The position numbers and the translations under genes are program-made. A stretch of DNA of 36,634 nt from Planctomycetota bacterium (GTDB lineage Bacteria; Planctomycetota; UBA1135; GCA-002686595), in contig JACRIO010000154.1 in NCBI GenBank assembly GCA_016220035.1, positions 1 to 36,634 on the forward strand, written 5' to 3'. A model generated the notes under the pieces. That model did not search any database and was not told where the DNA came from. It was given only the letters and a program-made list of their open reading frames with translations. Below are positions 1 to 6,498 of this stretch, in pieces (positions within the stretch are counted from its first letter, which is position 1; each line of letters begins with the position of its first letter).

Positions 1-404
1 CGCTCCTCCCCGTGGATCGCGCCGCCGTCCGCCGCGTAGATCACGAGGACGTCCGTGCGCGCGAGCTCCTCCGCCGTCGGGAAACGCAGCGCACCCTCGA
101 CGACCGCACCGCGCGCCTCGAGCAACGGCTCCCACTCCGCGACGAAGCGCGGATGGTCGTGCTGACCGGGCCCGTGCGTCTTCGGGCCGCCGCGCAGGAA
201 CAGGCGCAGCGGCGCGGCGCGCTCCGGGGCGGGCGCCGACGCTTCGACCGGCGCGGCCGAGCCCGTCTCCGAGAGCGACTCGATCCGCCATGCGACACCC
301 GGCGCATCGGACCCGGAGGGTCGTACGTCGGGCGCGGGCCGCGCGCACGCGGCGAGGACGAAAGACGACAGGACCGTGAACGCAGCGTGGGGGAGTCGCA
401 GCAT
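1..404 (-). CDS. ThuA-like domain lipoprotein (partial, runs off the left edge)
   Basis: This gene is absent from the ORF track because it has no stop inside the window. I read it from the reverse complement. ATG at 404 opens a lipoprotein-type signal (MLRLPHAAFTVLSSFVLAAC, with the lipobox Cys at about residue 20), then a Ala/Pro-rich linker, then LRLFLRGGPKTHGPGQHDH, FVAEWEPLLEARG and DVLVIYAADGGAIHGEE. The 'HGPGQHDH' element and the following pattern match the start of ThuA-like (trehalose-utilisation / class I glutamine-amidotransferase-like) domains, which are common in planctomycete secreted proteins, often near PVC-type cytochromes. About 134 codons are visible. It is divergent from the UPF0261 gene, with 93 bp between starts. 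The family call is good; the biochemical role of ThuA domains is not established, so no substrate is proposed. Confidence 0.75.
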   Translation of the reverse strand, partial: MLRLPHAAFTVLSSFVLAACARPAPDVRPSGSDAPGVAWRIESLSETGSAAPVEASAPAPERAAPLRLFLRGGPKTHGPGQHDHPRFVAEWEPLLEARGAVVEGALRFPTAEELARTDVLVIYAADGGAIHGEE

Positions 405-497
405 CGTGACGGAAGTCTAGCGACGGAGCCCGCGCACGGGTCGCTCGCGGCGCCGCGCGTCCCTAGAATGCGCGCGCTCGTCGCATCGAGCGCTCCC

Positions 498-1727
498 ATG
501 GCCGTCCACCTCCTCGCGACGCTCGACACGAAAGGCGAAGAAGCGGAGTTCGTTCGGCGTGCGCTGCTCGCGTCGGGCGTGCCGGTCGTGCTGGTCGACA
601 CGGGATGCCTCGGGGAGCCGCGCGCGCGCGCGGACGTGACGCGCGACGAGGTTTTCCTCGCCGCCGGGACGTCGCTCGCCGCCGTGCGCGCGAAGAACGA
701 CCGCGGCGAAGCCGTGACGTTTGCTGCGAAGGGCGCCGAGGCGATCGTGCGCGCCGCGCATGCGAAGAAGCAGCTCGACGGCGTGCTCGGCCTCGGCGGC
801 GGCGCGGGGACGACGATCGGCACGGCGGCGAGGCGCGCGCTCCCGCTCGGCGTGCCCAAGGTGATGGTGAGCACGCTCGCGTCGGGCCAGGTCGCGCACT
901 ACGTCGGCACGAAGGACGTCTTCATGCTCCACGCCGTGACCGACATCGCGGGGCTGAACCGCATCAGCCGCGCCGTCCTGTCGCGCGCCGCGCAGGCGAT
1001 GGCCGGCATGGCGAAGTCGGGACCGATCCGCGCGAGTGTCTCCGACAAACCACTCGTCGCCGCGAGCATGTTCGGCGTGACGACGCCGTGCGTCGAGCGC
1101 GCGCGGGCGGTGCTCGAGGAAGCTGGCTACGAAGTGCTCGTCTTCCACGCGACCGGCAGCGGCGGTCGCACGCTCGAAGCGCTCGCGGAGAGCGGAATGC
1201 TCGACGGTGTCCTCGACGTGACGACGACGGAGCTCGCGGACGAGCTCGTCGGCGGCGTGCTCTCGGCCGGCCCCGAGCGCCTCACCGCCGCCGGACAACG
1301 CGGCGTGCCGCAAGTCGTCAGCGTCGGCGCGCTCGACATGGTCAACTTCCACGCGCGCGACACGGTGCCGGCGCAGTTCGCGAGCCGCCGCTTCTACCAG
1401 CACAACGCGAACGTGACGCTGATGCGCACGACGCCCGCGGAGAACAAGGAACTCGGCCGCCAACTCGGCGCGAAGCTCGCCGCCGCGCGCGGGCCCGCGG
1501 AGCTCTTCTTCCCGTTGCGCGGCGCGAGCGCGATCGACAAGGAAGGCCAACCCTTCGACGACCCCGCCGCACGCAAGGAGCTCCTCGCCGGCCTGCGCGC
1601 GACGCGCGGCACCGCCCCACTGCACGAACTCGACCTCCACATCAACGACGCGGCCTTCGCCGAAGCGATGGCGCAGCGGCTCATCGAGCTCATGCGCGCG
1701 GGGAAGTCCGCGACGGCTCCGCGATGA
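498..1727 (+). CDS. UPF0261 / Tm-1-like ATP-binding domain protein
   Basis: 409 aa. The track ORF begins at 12, but its first 162 codons are antisense to the ThuA-like gene. ATG at 498 gives MAVHLLATLDTKGEEAEFV, the normal start of UPF0261 proteins. Family marks are the LATLDTKG opening, a VDTG segment, a glycine-rich GLGGGAGTTIGTAA stretch near residue 92 (nucleotide-binding loop in Tm-1), KVMVSTLASGQVAHYVG, and the C-terminal LHINDAAFAEAM. It is the stand-alone form, without the C-terminal TIM-barrel hydrolase domain fused in some homologues. The plant Tm-1 N-domain binds ATP and blocks tobamovirus replicase; bacterial function is unknown and the protein is probably cytoplasmic. The next gene starts 94 bp downstream on the same strand, so cotranscription is possible. 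Confidence 0.88.
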   Translation: MAVHLLATLDTKGEEAEFVRRALLASGVPVVLVDTGCLGEPRARADVTRDEVFLAAGTSLAAVRAKNDRGEAVTFAAKGAEAIVRAAHAKKQLDGVLGLGGGAGTTIGTAARRALPLGVPKVMVSTLASGQVAHYVGTKDVFMLHAVTDIAGLNRISRAVLSRAAQAMAGMAKSGPIRASVSDKPLVAASMFGVTTPCVERARAVLEEAGYEVLVFHATGSGGRTLEALAESGMLDGVLDVTTTELADELVGGVLSAGPERLTAAGQRGVPQVVSVGALDMVNFHARDTVPAQFASRRFYQHNANVTLMRTTPAENKELGRQLGAKLAAARGPAELFFPLRGASAIDKEGQPFDDPAARKELLAGLRATRGTAPLHELDLHINDAAFAEAMAQRLIELMRAGKSATAPR

Positions 1728-1821
1728 GCTCGAGCTGTCGCTTCCACCCGCGCGTGCGAGCGCTCTTGCGAGCTCGACGCCCCCCTACTGTCGTCGCTTG
1801 TCCCGCTCCCGTCCCCTCGCC

Positions 1822-3162
1822 ATGAAGCACCTCCTCACCTTCCTCGCGTCCACGGCGATCCTCGCCCTCGCTCCCGCCTGCTCGAAGGACGCACCGATCA
1901 CGTCCTCGGCCGCAAGCTCCTCCGCCGCGCCCGCGAAGGCGATCACGATCTGGTGGTTCCAGTGGGCGCCCGCGGACGGGCTCGCCGAGCTCGGCAAGGA
2001 GTTCGAGAAGGAGACCGGCATCGCCGTCAACGTCGAGCAGATCCCGCTCGCGTCGTACCAGGAGAAGACCTTTCTCGAGTTCGGCAACGCGCGCTCGCGT
2101 TTCGACATCGTGATCGGCGACAGCCAGTGGATCGGGCGCGGCGCGACCAAGGGGCTCTACGTCGAGCTCACCGACTGGCTCCCGACCGTCGTCGATCTCA
2201 AGTCGATCCACGCGGGCGCCGCGAAGTACCTTTGCGAGTACCCCGAGGGCAGCGGCAAGTGGTTCGCGGCGCCGTGCGAGACCGACGCGATCGGGCTCGC
2301 GTACAGGAAGGACTGGTTCGACGATCCGAAGGAGCAGGCTGCTTTCCAAGCCAAGTACGGCCGCGCGCTGAAGGTGCCCGACACGTGGGAGGAGTTCCGC
2401 GACGTCGCGACGTTTTTCCAACGCCCCGCGGAGAAGCGCTACGGCTGCGCGATGCCGAGCGACCGCAGCTACGACGGGCTCACGATGGGCGTGCAGAACC
2501 TGCTCTGGTCGTTCGGCGGCGCGTGGCATGCCGAAGGCTCGAATCACGTGAAGGGCACGCTCGACACGCAGGGCTCCGCCGACGCGATCGACTTCTTCAA
2601 GACGCTGATGAAGCTCGGCCCCAACGGCTGCGAGCGGCTCGACTACGGCCAGGTGCTCGAGGCCTTCGACAACGGCTCGACCGCGATGCTGCTCAACTAC
2701 TTCGCGTTCTTCCCCGGCATCGAGAAGAAGTGGGGGAGCAAGGTCGGCTTCGCGGTCGTGCCGGGTCACGACGGGAAGCGTGTCGCGTCGCTCGGCGGGC
2801 AAGGGCTCTCGATCTCGAAGAAGGCGCCGAAGGAGTCGCAGGCGGCGGCGAAGCAGTTCATCGCGTGGTTCCTGAAGCAGTCGACGCAGGAGCGGTGGAT
2901 CACGAAGCCCGCGGGCTTCACCGCGAACGCGCAGATCCTCGCGAGCGATGCGTTCAAGCAGGCGACGCCCTACAACGCGCCCTTCGCGGCGTCGGTCGAC
3001 ACGATGCGCGACTTCTGGAACGTGCCGTGCTTCAACGAGCTCCTCGCGGTGACGCAGCGCTACGTCGGCATGGCCGTCGACGGCGAGATGCCGACGATGG
3101 AGGCGCTGCACGAGCTCGCGGAGGAGAATGAGCGCATCTTGAAGGAAGCGGGATTGCTCTGA
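1822..3162 (+). CDS. ABC transporter sugar-type solute-binding lipoprotein
   Basis: 446 aa. The track starts at a TTG (1798), but ATG at 1822 places MKHLLTFLASTAILALAPAC first, a clear lipoprotein signal with Cys at about residue 20. A Ser/Ala-rich linker follows, then ITIWWFQWAPADGLAELGKEFEKETGI, the standard opening of family 1 (carbohydrate) extracellular solute-binding proteins. FDIVIGDSQWIG, AAPCETDAIGLAYRKDWFDDP and AMLLNYFAFFPGIEKKWG fit the same fold. It should capture substrate outside the cytoplasmic membrane for a permease pair. No permease is adjacent; the best partner is the operon at 9294-13291 on the same strand. Substrate cannot be read from sequence; glycosides or polyols are possible. 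The family call is firm, the partnership is inferred. Confidence 0.88.
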   Translation: MKHLLTFLASTAILALAPACSKDAPITSSAASSSAAPAKAITIWWFQWAPADGLAELGKEFEKETGIAVNVEQIPLASYQEKTFLEFGNARSRFDIVIGDSQWIGRGATKGLYVELTDWLPTVVDLKSIHAGAAKYLCEYPEGSGKWFAAPCETDAIGLAYRKDWFDDPKEQAAFQAKYGRALKVPDTWEEFRDVATFFQRPAEKRYGCAMPSDRSYDGLTMGVQNLLWSFGGAWHAEGSNHVKGTLDTQGSADAIDFFKTLMKLGPNGCERLDYGQVLEAFDNGSTAMLLNYFAFFPGIEKKWGSKVGFAVVPGHDGKRVASLGGQGLSISKKAPKESQAAAKQFIAWFLKQSTQERWITKPAGFTANAQILASDAFKQATPYNAPFAASVDTMRDFWNVPCFNELLAVTQRYVGMAVDGEMPTMEALHELAEENERILKEAGLL

Positions 3163-3175
3163 GCTCGTGACCGGA

Positions 3176-3206
3176 GCAATTGTGCAAGCGGTGCTTGCAC
3201 AATTGC
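3176..3206. repeat. Perfect 14-bp inverted repeat, external copy of the nuclease-gene palindrome
   Basis: Arms GCAATTGTGCAAGC and GCTTGCACAATTGC are separated by GGT. It lies 13 bp after the solute-binding protein stop and 19 bp beyond the stop of the convergent nuclease gene. The 29-nt core on the + strand matches the coding strand of the copy inside the nuclease gene (4036-4064) at 28 of 29 positions, including the asymmetric centre GCGGT, so the two probably share an origin. As RNA it could fold into a hairpin and act as a convergent-gene terminator, but no U-tract follows. Confidence 0.85.
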
Positions 3207-3225
3207 CCGGCGCCAGCCGCGACGA

Positions 3226-4557
3226 TCACTTTCGGGTGGGTTTCCCGGCGCGGACGACGACGTCCGTGCTTCGCGGTCCGTCGTCACTCCTACTCGCTCT
3301 CGGTTCGCCCAGGGGCGGCGGCTTCGATCTGCTCCGCGATAACGCCGCGCGCAAACGCGATGCGCTCGGCAGGCTGTTCGCGAGGTCGCGCGGCAGGGAC
3401 TTCACGAGCTTCGTCTCCCAATCCGCGACACCGATGGGACGACTGAAGTTGCGCAGCGCGTACTCGACCACGATCGCGTTCTTCGTCCGGCACAGGATGA
3501 GGCCGAGCGTCGGGCGGTCTTCGGCGTGCCGCATCTGGTCGTCGACCGCCGACAGGTAGAGGCTGAGCTGGCCGACGAACGACGCATCGAACGGGACCGT
3601 CTTCAGCTCGACCACGACGTAGCATCGCAGTTGCAGGTGGTAGAAGAAGAGGTCGAGCTGGAAGTCCTGATCGCCGACTTCGAGCGGCACTTGTCGGCCG
3701 ACGAACGCGAAGCCCGATCCGAGTTCGAGCAGGAAGCGCTGGATGTGGTCGATCAACGCCTGCTCGAGATCGCGCTCGCGCCGCAGCTCCTTCGCGCCGA
3801 GGAAGTCGAACACGTACGGATCCTTGAATGCGTCCGCGGCCATGTCGGACTGCGCGGGCGGGAGCGTGCGCCGGAAGTTCGTTACGGCCTGGCCGGTGCG
3901 CCGCTTCACTCCCGTCGCGATCCGGACCGCGAGCACGTTGCGGCTCCATCCGTTGCGCAACGCTTCGCGCGCGTACCAGAGCCGCTGATCGGCGTCGTCG
4001 AGCTTCTCCAGCAGCGCGAGGTTGTGGTACCAGGACAATTGTGCAAGGACCGCTTGCACAATTGACTTTCGCGGCCATGCCGCCGCGAACGCGCGCATGT
4101 ACTTCAAGTTCCGCGCGGAGAGCCCGCGCATGTCCGGGAACGAGCGGCCGAAGTCCCGCGCGAGACGGTCGATCACCTGCGCGCCCCAGCCTTCGGTGTG
4201 CTGTCGAGTGAGGATCACGCGGCCGATCTCCCAGTAGAGCCGCACGAGCTCCGCGTTCGCCGCGAGCACCGTCCGCAGGCGGCCGCGTGCGATGCGCCCC
4301 TTCAAATCGGAAAGGATGCGCGCATAGCTCCCGCCCGAGCCCTGCGGCCTCCGCTCGCGCGCTTCGATGGAGCTCGAGCGCCGACCGACACCGGACCGCT
4401 CGCTTCCGACTTTCCGAACCAAGACTCTCCCCCTGGGTTCCTTCCGCATGACGACCTCCATGCGAAGCACCGTGGGGAGTGACTTCGTACCTTCCTCGAT
4501 CCTCCGGACGTTTGGGGGCGGCGCAAGGAGCACGTCGCGGAATTCGAGTTCGCGCAT
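3226..4557 (-). CDS. YhcG-like DUF1016 PD-(D/E)XK nuclease-domain protein
   Basis: 443 aa from the first ATG (4557). Met33 (4461) or Met37 (4449) are equally possible, since family similarity starts only around residue 78 (YARILSDLKGRIARGRL). The DUF1016 N-terminal domain covers roughly residues 78-240 (LVRLYWEIGRVIL, GLSARNLKYMRAFA, IVQAVLAQLSWYHNLALLEKL). The nuclease domain follows at about 245-390, with Asp302 in FQLDLFF and Glu317-x-Lys319 in VVVELK as the PD-(D/E)XK signature. Family members are widespread, often with restriction or defence loci, and their exact activity is unsettled. No methylase or specificity gene is adjacent. The codons for IVQAVLAQL form a near-perfect palindrome (see findings). 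It converges with the solute-binding protein gene, and its 5' end overlaps an imperfect direct repeat. Confidence 0.85.
   Translation of the reverse strand: MRELEFRDVLLAPPPNVRRIEEGTKSLPTVLRMEVVMRKEPRGRVLVRKVGSERSGVGRRSSSIEARERRPQGSGGSYARILSDLKGRIARGRLRTVLAANAELVRLYWEIGRVILTRQHTEGWGAQVIDRLARDFGRSFPDMRGLSARNLKYMRAFAAAWPRKSIVQAVLAQLSWYHNLALLEKLDDADQRLWYAREALRNGWSRNVLAVRIATGVKRRTGQAVTNFRRTLPPAQSDMAADAFKDPYVFDFLGAKELRRERDLEQALIDHIQRFLLELGSGFAFVGRQVPLEVGDQDFQLDLFFYHLQLRCYVVVELKTVPFDASFVGQLSLYLSAVDDQMRHAEDRPTLGLILCRTKNAIVVEYALRNFSRPIGVADWETKLVKSLPRDLANSLPSASRLRAALSRSRSKPPPLGEPRASRSDDGPRSTDVVVRAGKPTRK
4036..4064. repeat. 12-bp-arm palindrome inside the nuclease coding sequence
   Basis: CAATTGTGCAAG and CTTGCACAATTG are separated by 5 nt, all within the DUF1016 gene. 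On the coding strand the palindrome encodes residues 166-174, I-V-Q-A-V-L-A-Q-L, a motif position conserved in the family, so it is part of the gene rather than an added insert. It pairs with the external copy at 3176-3206. Confidence 0.85.
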
Positions 4558-4627
4558 GCTCTCCGGATCTCAGCGCACCGGAGCGGCGGCGGGCGCAAGG
4601 GGCACGTCGCGGGATTCGAGTCCACGC
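4520..4627. repeat. Imperfect 36-bp direct repeat (two copies, 72-bp period)
   Basis: Copy 1 (4520-4555) and copy 2 (4592-4627) agree at 32 of 36 positions; both contain GGCGCAAGG-GCACGTCGCGG-ATTCGAGT. On the minus strand both lie in one frame and read LEFRDVLLAP and LESRDVPLAP, with a stop between them at 4570-4572. Copy 1 overlaps the first codons of the longest nuclease ORF. Origin and role are unknown; it may be a leader duplication or a remnant of an older gene start. Confidence 0.6.
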
Positions 4628-4711
4628 AGCGGGCGGGAAATCCGGAAAGGGTCGAAAGCCGCGCCTGACGCGGGGACAGACGGGAGGACACCCCTTCTTC
4701 CTTCACCTCGC

Positions 4712-4726
4712 CACGAGATCCCCATG
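4712..4726 (+). promoter_or_regulatory. Conserved start-site leader CACGAGATCCCCATG
   Basis: This 15-mer, ending in the start codon, is identical before the CPCGN genes starting at 4724, 14662 and 16206, and occurs in altered form (CACGAGATTCCTCTG) before the frameshifted gene at 29.5 kb. The GAGA is a weak ribosome-binding candidate. Confidence 0.55.
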
Positions 4727-5800
4727 CGACGCGCGCTCACCGTGCTGCTCTTCTTCTCCCCGTCCGCTCTGCTCCACGCCGGCAGCTTCACCGTTTCGAC
4801 CAACGTCGGCGGACCGATCCCCGCCGTCGGCACCGGCGGCGTCGGCGCCGTCTGGCCGACGCAGTTGCCCGCGGATCCGGCGATCTCGCAGATCACGCTT
4901 CCGCACGAGGTCGCGAGCGTCACGAACATCAGCATCACCGGCCTCGCGCACCCGAGCGCGGGCGAGCTGCACGCCGCGCTGCGCGACCCGAACGGCATCT
5001 ACTACAACCTCTTCGTGCGCTCGGGCTTCGACGGCCTGGACAACTGGAACCAGGGGAATTTCTTCGGCCCGGTGTGCGGCATCGTCACGCAGAACAACAA
5101 TCCGTTCCCCGGCGGCCCCAACAACAACATCGGCGGGGCGATCTACACGCAGGACTTCGGGAACACGGGGACTCCGCCGGCTCCCTGGCCGAACGGGAAC
5201 GCGGGCATCGTCAACACGCCGCTCAATCAGATCTGGGGACCCGCGGGCACGTGGTCGCTCGTTCTCTGGGACTGGGAATCGGGCAACGTGGGGAGCTTCA
5301 CCGGCTGGTCGATGAGCGGAGTGCGGCCCTCGATCGAGACGATCTGCCTCGGCGACGGAACCGGCCTTCCGTGTCCCTGCGGGAACAGCGGCGCTCCCGG
5401 ACACGGCTGCAACAACTCGTCGAACACCGGCGGGGCGATCCTCACCGGCTCGGGCACGTTCACGCCCGACACGATCGTGCTCACGTCGACGGGCGAGCGC
5501 CCGACTTCGCTGACGATCTTCGTGCAGGGCGGCCAGGGTGTGCCGACGCCGTTCGGGGACGGAGTCGGCTGCCTCGCGGGGCTCTTGAAGCGCCTCTACG
5601 TGAAGAGCGCGGTCGGCGGCGTCGCGACGGCGCCGGAGCCGGGGGACCTATCGATCAGCGCGCGTTCCGCCGCACTCGGCTACACCATTCCGCACGGGGA
5701 GTTCCTCGTCTACCAGGCCTACTACCGCGACGTCAGCGCGACCTTCTGTCCCGGCGCGACGTTCAACGTGTCGAGCGGTCTGCGCATCACTTGGCCTTGA
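4724..5800 (+). CDS. Secreted P-domain protein with C-terminal CPCGN domain
   Basis: 358 aa. ATG at 4724 is chosen because MRRALTVLLFFSPSALLHAG is a signal peptide; the track start at 4367 is antisense to the nuclease gene. Residues about 45-200 resemble a proprotein-convertase P domain: a jelly-roll pattern with ITGLAHPSAGELHAALRDP near the middle and TWSLVLWDWESGNVGSFTGW at the end. No protease domain is attached, so this domain probably acts in folding or binding. Residues about 205-358 are the CPCGN domain: C-LGDGTGLPCPCGNSGAPGHGC, then FGDGVGC, then YYRDVSATFCPGATFNVSSG, ending in TWP. Six Cys fit the family pattern. It stands alone, 86 bp before the ECF gene. The predicted location is periplasmic or on the cell surface. 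Confidence 0.85.
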   Translation: MRRALTVLLFFSPSALLHAGSFTVSTNVGGPIPAVGTGGVGAVWPTQLPADPAISQITLPHEVASVTNISITGLAHPSAGELHAALRDPNGIYYNLFVRSGFDGLDNWNQGNFFGPVCGIVTQNNNPFPGGPNNNIGGAIYTQDFGNTGTPPAPWPNGNAGIVNTPLNQIWGPAGTWSLVLWDWESGNVGSFTGWSMSGVRPSIETICLGDGTGLPCPCGNSGAPGHGCNNSSNTGGAILTGSGTFTPDTIVLTSTGERPTSLTIFVQGGQGVPTPFGDGVGCLAGLLKRLYVKSAVGGVATAPEPGDLSISARSAALGYTIPHGEFLVYQAYYRDVSATFCPGATFNVSSGLRITWP

Positions 5801-5886
5801 TCGGAGATGTCCATGCCCGCGCGTTCGACAGTCGAACCGGACGGGAATAGGATTCGAGCGAGATCCCGCGGGGTCTCGCTCGCGTC

Positions 5887-6498
5887 ATGTCCTCCCCGAG
5901 CAGCGACGAGTGGATCACGACCTCGACCGTGCTCCAGCGCCTCACCGACTTCACGGATCGGTCGGCGTGGGAGCGGCTCACGGAACGTTTTTCCAGGCCG
6001 GTGCAGGCCTTCGCGAAAAAGCAGGGGCTCGCCGAGAGCGAGTGCGAGGACGTGGCGCAGGAGACGCTGCTCGCGTTCGCCGAGGCGTACCGCCGTGGTG
6101 AATACGACCCGGACAAGGGGCGTCTGTCGAGCTGGATCTTCGGCATCGCTTGGCGGCGCATCGATCACGCGCGGCGCAAGCGGAAGCAGCGCGACGAACA
6201 CGAGGAAGGCGGGTTCGAGAGCCGTTTGCATCCCGGCGTGGACGGTCCGCCCGCGCAGAGCGCCGAGTGGCAGGAGCTGTGGGAGCGTTCGATCCTCGAG
6301 CACTGCCTCCGCCAGGTGCGCAAGGAGTTCGAGCCGGCGACGTTTCGCGCGTTCGAGATGCTCGTGCTCGAGCACCATTCGATCGAGGCGGCCGAGAAGG
6401 AGCTCGCGATGACGCGCAACGCGCTTTCGATCGCGAAGCACCGCGTATCGACGCGGCTGCGCGAGCTCGTCAGGGAATGCGACGAGGTCCGGCCGTGA
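5887..6498 (+). CDS. ECF-family RNA polymerase sigma factor
   Basis: 203 aa from ATG 5887. Region sigma2 is visible at about residues 20-100: WERLTERFSRPVQAFAKKQ, then ECEDVAQETLLAFAEAYRRG and GRLSSWIFGIAWRRIDHARR (the RNA polymerase clamp and -10 recognition part). Region sigma4, about residues 135-200, has the helix-turn-helix pattern SIEAAEKELAMTRNALSIAKHRVSTRLRELV. The stop overlaps the start of the kinase gene (GTGA at 6495-6498), so the two are translationally coupled. This matches the planctomycete ECF groups encoded next to Ser/Thr kinases, where the kinase is thought to control the sigma factor. The regulon is unknown. Confidence 0.92.
   Translation: MSSPSSDEWITTSTVLQRLTDFTDRSAWERLTERFSRPVQAFAKKQGLAESECEDVAQETLLAFAEAYRRGEYDPDKGRLSSWIFGIAWRRIDHARRKRKQRDEHEEGGFESRLHPGVDGPPAQSAEWQELWERSILEHCLRQVRKEFEPATFRAFEMLVLEHHSIEAAEKELAMTRNALSIAKHRVSTRLRELVRECDEVRP

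Noticed and set aside
3226-4557. Restriction-modification system
   Set aside because: A nuclease-domain gene is present, but no methyltransferase or specificity subunit is nearby, so a complete system cannot be claimed.
4592-4627. T-arm-like GATTCGAGTC suggesting a tRNA
   Set aside because: The flanking stem bases do not pair properly and no acceptor, D or anticodon arms could be built; it belongs to the direct repeat.
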